DNA of 64,000 nt from Cristatella mucedo (lineage: Eukaryota; Bryozoa; Phylactolaemata; Cristatellidae), in assembly GCA_009760855.2 (NCBI GenBank), contig WPIO01000026.1, forward strand, positions 4,047,501 to 4,111,500, read 5' to 3'. The notes under the pieces are model-generated. The model searched no databases. It worked only from the letters and a program-made list of their open reading frames with translations, and was not told where the DNA came from. The position numbers and the translations under genes were made by a program. Below, piece by piece: positions 59,811 through 64,000 of this stretch; within the stretch, counting starts at the first letter, position 1; every line of letters starts with the position of its first letter.

Positions 59811-61178
59811 ATGACTTTCTCGACGTTCGTGCGCGAGCGGGCATCCGACTTCTTGGATTACGACACGCCGAAGTTCGTGCGCGTGCGCTCCAAGAAGATC
59901 GGCGCCGTGTGCCGCGTCACGCAGATGCTCTGCCTCGGCTACCTGGTTGGCTACGACCTGCTCTACCAGAAGGGCTACCAGCAGAACGACGTCGGCGTCA
60001 GCGGCGTGACGACCAAAGTTAAGGGCGTGCAATACTCGGACAGGGACGGCAGCGGCGGTGGTGGCGCACCGGGCGAACCGCGGCTTCGCGTCTGGGACAC
60101 GGCGGACTACATGATTCCGCCGCACATGAATGGCGCCTTCTTCGTGATGACCAACGTCCTGGTGACCGCCAATCAGACTCAGGGCAAGTGCTCTGAAGAC
60201 CCGACCTTCGCCGACGCTCGCTGTGCGATCGACGCCGACTGCCAAGTTAAGACGTCCGCCAGCGTCGGGAACGGAGCGTTCACGGGTAGATGCTTGCTTG
60301 GCGGCGGCGGCAGTAACAGCGGTAACTTGTCGACTGCAGCGGCCGTTCGCGGCGTGTGCGAAGTGACGGCCTGGTGTCCAGTGGAAAACGACACTCTGAC
60401 CAGTCCCGCACCTCTACTGCGCGGCTCGCGGAACTTCACAGTCCTGATCAAGAACTACGTGTACTTTCCGTACTACGGAAAATACCGCAGCAACATAATG
60501 GAGACGGCCACCAAGCAGTATCTGCGCAGCTGCGTGTACAACGCGAAAACCGACCCGCAGTGTCCCATATTCAAGCTGGGCGACGTGGTCGACTCGATCA
60601 AGGGCGAGAGCTACGACAAGCTGGCGCTGATCGGCGGCGTCGTGTCGATTCGCATCGACTGGGACTGCGACCTGGACTACAGCATCAAGCACTGCCTGCC
60701 AACCTACTCGTTCGCGAGACTCGACAGCGAAGCGACGGACGCTTTGATTTCTCAGGGCTACAACTTCCGGTTCGCCTATAACTTCTGGGAGGGCGGCACG
60801 AAGAGGCGAGAACTCGTCAAGGCGTACGGAATTCTGTTCCTCGTCTCTGTAACGGCCAATGCCGGTGCCTTCAACGTGATCCCTATGATGATGTCGGTAG
60901 GCAGCGGGCTGGGTCTGCTCGGCGTGGCCACTGTCGTCTGCGACTTCATAGTGGCGCACATCTACCAGAAGCGAAGCGCGATCAAGCACAAGAAATTTGA
61001 CGCCGTCGATCGCCAGAGCGAGTCGCTGCACGTCTCCGCCGCAGCAGCAGCGTCAGCGTACGCCGTGCCAGGCCACGGAAGCAGCAGCCCGCAGGTCTCT
61101 GCACTGGCCGCGAGGGATCGTTCCCAGCCTCCTCGATTTGGTGAAGCGGGCGCTGAGACGGCCGAAGACAGCGCGTAG
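59811..61178 (+). CDS. P2X purinoceptor (P2X-2), intronless
   Basis: This is a 455-residue ATP-gated cation channel subunit, about 65% identical to P2X-1 by eye over the shared core. It has YDTPK (17-21), TM1 about 31-51, an ectodomain with exactly the ten family cysteines (C127, C138, C144, C161, C183, C189, C241, C251, C286, C295), and TM2 about 355-382 with the family SVGSGLGLLGVATVVCD. ATP-contact residues are all present: K69, K71, F209-T210, N318-F319-R320, K337. Sequons lie at N121, N172, N193 and N208. The tail after TM2 is about 70 residues and Ala/Ser-rich, twice that of P2X-1. The YxxxK motif aligns to HIYQK (383-387), so its Tyr is His. Met-59811 is chosen as the first ATG; the frame is open upstream but without an ATG nearby. 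No intron interrupts the frame. Confidence 0.95.
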   Translation: MTFSTFVRERASDFLDYDTPKFVRVRSKKIGAVCRVTQMLCLGYLVGYDLLYQKGYQQNDVGVSGVTTKVKGVQYSDRDGSGGGGAPGEPRLRVWDTADYMIPPHMNGAFFVMTNVLVTANQTQGKCSEDPTFADARCAIDADCQVKTSASVGNGAFTGRCLLGGGGSNSGNLSTAAAVRGVCEVTAWCPVENDTLTSPAPLLRGSRNFTVLIKNYVYFPYYGKYRSNIMETATKQYLRSCVYNAKTDPQCPIFKLGDVVDSIKGESYDKLALIGGVVSIRIDWDCDLDYSIKHCLPTYSFARLDSEATDALISQGYNFRFAYNFWEGGTKRRELVKAYGILFLVSVTANAGAFNVIPMMMSVGSGLGLLGVATVVCDFIVAHIYQKRSAIKHKKFDAVDRQSESLHVSAAAAASAYAVPGHGSSSPQVSALAARDRSQPPRFGEAGAETAEDSA

Positions 61179-64000
61179 CCAGCCGGCGTCCGGTTGCCGA
61201 GCGATCTTTTGGCCCACAATTTTGCTTGCCACCGAAGCCGACGAGCGGACCACCGAGCTCGGTAACTCAGCTCAGCCACCGCCGTTGCGCTCAGTGCCGG
61301 CGGAGGGCGAGCGACTAAGCGACCCTATGCGGCAGTTTCGCGGCGCAGAGGAGCTGTGGCGGGCGTGAAAACGATGCTGCTGCTCTGCAGGTGCGCAAAT
61401 CTTGATAAGTGAGCGCCGGACGATGCGTAGGATCCAGCAGAACTGTCGGACCGGTGTCGTCATGCCCGATGCAGCCGCAAACTGTCGCGCTCCCGCTCAC
61501 CCCGCACTCCTCCTTTGAGGTCAGCCACCGTCGCCGCCGAAGCAGGTTGGCTGACTTGCCGGAAGAGGCTTGCTTTTCAGAGGTCCATTATTGCGATCTC
61601 TCGGCATTCGCATTTCAACCGGAAGTCCGAATCTCGTGTGCAAATGCAAGCTCAATGTGCACGCACTTATGCAGAAACATGCAGGTATTATTCTATATAA
61701 ATACATTAACATTGATTAATATAGTGCATTTAGCAATTCGCATAGCTGTATTTACACAGCGTGCTTTCAAGTAGGTGGTAGCTATCGGTAATCGCCTAGG
61801 AGAGAATCGCAACGGTCATTCGGAATAGCCTCTTCTTCTCTCGAAAGGCATTCAAGCATATTTTTGAATTTCTTCGGTATGTAACTTCAGTGTAACTGGT
61901 AACTTCATTACGGTGGTGTATCGTACTGTAGTAAGAAAACTTTTGTATAGCGCAACGAGAACTCAATCTCTTTCTTGGCACTTTCCATTGAGCTGTCCAG
62001 TCAAAGCCACTCTCTTTTGCTCAGCAAACAATGATCCAAATTGCCAAGGCCTGGTAGCAAACCGAGCGAGAGTAATTGACATGCGATATCAAATTTGTTC
62101 CCCTGCCTATGGCAGCCCTCCAATTTATGTTTCTTGCCTTGCACAAAATGCCCGAGGCAATTGGGTACTCATCTAAACAAAATACACCATCTGAACAGAA
62201 CAACCATTTTTCATGTATTTTTTATGTTTAGAGTAACTTCTTGTTGGGTTATGATAGATAAACGTTATAGTATTCCATGTTTCTGTAAACTGTTGTTTTG
62301 CACATTCATAGTACCGCAGGCTGACAGCAAGAGCCATTTGCAAAGACTTAAATGGGCTCAAAGAATTCAATAGAACGGCGTTGTTCGTACGCACAATCCG
62401 TGTTGCACATATACAGGTTTAATGGATGGTTTACATCAAGATGGGTTTTGCGGTAGTTATTAATTTTCTGCAGTAGTTAACTGAAGGGCCGCTAGGTAAA
62501 TGAAGTGTTCGTGCCTGCACAATGCCACAGTTTTGTTGACCGAGTCGGCCTGAATAAGGATGCCAAAAGTCGGACATCATTTATTGCCCACGTCTGAAAT
62601 AGGAAAGGCTTCGAGGAGCAGGTTATGTACCGCGAGACGAATCGCCTTCACTGCCGGCACCTAAATAAGTGCAGCAAAGTAGTTTCGTAGCTCAATGCGG
62701 CACAATATACTTTTATCCATTACTAGAAATTCTTTACTCAGACGCAGTTGTTAGGGCAAGCCGACCCAGATAGCAGTGGCTCGTGTCAGGATTGACTTCA
62801 GCCAGACGTAAGTACTTACGTCTGTTCGTGGTTTTTAGCAAATTGTGTTGCCCTTAATAGCAATGGCTGACACATTTATATTGGCCCCAGCAGTAGTACC
62901 TGAGTGGCCGATGGCCATATCGGATACACACTCACGTGGCTCAAGTATGTGCACAGAAAAGTTCATATTGAACCTAGTTTAGGGCATATTCAGCAGGCGC
63001 TATCACGACAGTCTCTACGCCCACTACTGTAGTATAGAAGGTTTCTGTCGATGTCGGTCCAAAGACTGAAAGGCAAATGAAGTGGGACTCAACTGAGTCA
63101 ATTTATTAGTCACATCTCTTGAGTTTAAGCTAGGTTCGACTGAAATTATTCAGCAGTGCTGAGAGACAAATTCAAACATATCATTTCGTTGACTTGGCGA
63201 ATGAGGCCAATTGTAGAGAGGCTGATAATGAGCCACCTCGGCCGCCGAACCAACCCGTGCAGCTCTTCAGGGCCAGTTCGCTGGGCCACGGATGCCCCCG
63301 TGAAACCCCTATCCTCCACTACTAAGTCCGATTTGGCAAAGCGCTTTCTTCTCGACTCGCTCTGTTGCTCAGTCCACACGAATCGATCGGCGCTCCCGAA
63401 CGCCCGCATGATTTTGCTGTGGCGATCGTGGCGAATGGTCGGTTACTCGCGGTGCCCAAATTCCACTTCGCCTGGGCTTATTTTTCACAAGCGGCCACAA
63501 GATCCGCCCGATCGAGCCGGATCTGAAGAAGCCCGGATCGTGGTGCGCGAGGCTAGTGCTCGAGTCGCAGCCGTCGGGGTGGATAGGGCGGCTCGACCGA
63601 TTGCTATTTCGTTCGTGATCGAAACGCTGCGAATTAAATATGCATGCGCTAGGCATGCACGAACCCGGCAGACTTATTGCTCAGTCGTCTCGGAAGGACG
63701 CCGGCACTGTTTAGATTTCTCAGCTGATAAGTAATGGCAAAATGACGAGCGCAGATGCATCGATGCAAAACCACGACAGGATGCCGGGCACAGCCGCGAA
63801 GAGGCAAGGCTGCTGAAAAGAGCAACGTGACATGTTGCCGCTCTGCATGCAGAGCCGATCGAGAGAATAACCCTACCACTGAATCTAGCTGTGACTCTGG
63901 CAGATATGTCAGCTGAATTTAGTACATAACCTGCTCGACACATAAGGGTACTCCCTTGGTAGTGGGGAACCCTTAGTAGTCTTGCACCGTCGGTAGTTGC
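61179..64000. other. Downstream flank of P2X-2, no further gene recognised
   Basis: 61179-61560 remains GC-rich, then composition becomes ordinary. A short LINE-A/SINE-like tail lies at 61930-61992. A plus frame at 63156-63734 (192 codons) starts at GTG, overlaps opposite-strand frames and shows no domain, so I do not call it. Confidence 0.45.
61930..61992 (-). mobile_element. LINE-A or SINE tail fragment
   Basis: TTTGTATAGCGCAACGAGAA, CTCAATCTCTTTCTTGGCAC on the minus-strand tail pattern (AGCGCCCTCAGAGAACTTAA, TCTCTTTCTAGGCGCTT). Confidence 0.6.

Overview
This is a window of animal nuclear DNA. The cellular genes I can recognise are two P2X receptors (ATP-gated cation channels), P2X-1 at 5176-6426 and P2X-2 at 59811-61178. 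Both are on the plus strand, both are read as single uninterrupted exons, and they lie about 53 kb apart. P2X receptors are missing from Drosophila and C. elegans but occur in vertebrates, molluscs, annelids, flatworms, ticks and tardigrades. Together with the repeat load and the standard genetic code, this suggests a repeat-rich non-insect invertebrate. I cannot name the phylum from sequence alone.

Most of the remaining DNA is transposon debris and microsatellite. LINE-A is an L2/CR1-like non-LTR family with a (TTA)n tail and a conserved 3' hairpin; its best copy is at 11131-13390. LINE-B is a related APE-endonuclease family with an (ACATT)n tail. Its longest copy is at 52880-55880, and a rearranged pair lies at 35258-39600. 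LINE-R is an R2/R4/NeSL-like family with a C-terminal restriction-like endonuclease, with copies at 8109-10521 and 24590-26030 that both abut TA repeats. A tRNA-derived SINE family (27772, 41955, 49570, 50325) ends in a tail that matches the LINE-A 3' end. An internally deleted LTR retrotransposon at 45625-47281 has a 5-bp target-site duplication.

Layout: 1-5175 is a GC-rich flank with one LINE-B fragment and the leader of P2X-1. P2X-1 follows, then two long (TA)n arrays leading into LINE-R copy 1. The stretch 11-36 kb is LINE-A/LINE-B fragments, (GA)n, (CT)n and (AC)n arrays, LINE-R copy 2 and GC-rich stretches near 28 and 30 kb. The stretch 35-40 kb is a nested LINE complex. The stretch 40-52 kb is mostly unassigned, with the LTR element and SINEs. 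The stretch 52-58 kb is LINE-B and LINE-A, and 58.9-61.2 kb holds P2X-2 with its GC-rich leader. No rRNA gene, functional tRNA gene, CRISPR or operon structure is visible.

The two receptors keep the residues known to bind ATP and the disulfide cysteines, so both look functional. Because P2X channels are trimers, the paralogues could form homomeric or mixed channels. The repeats share parts: the SINE carries the LINE-A tail, LINE-A has inserted into LINE-B, and (GA)n arrays have grown inside LINE-A tails.
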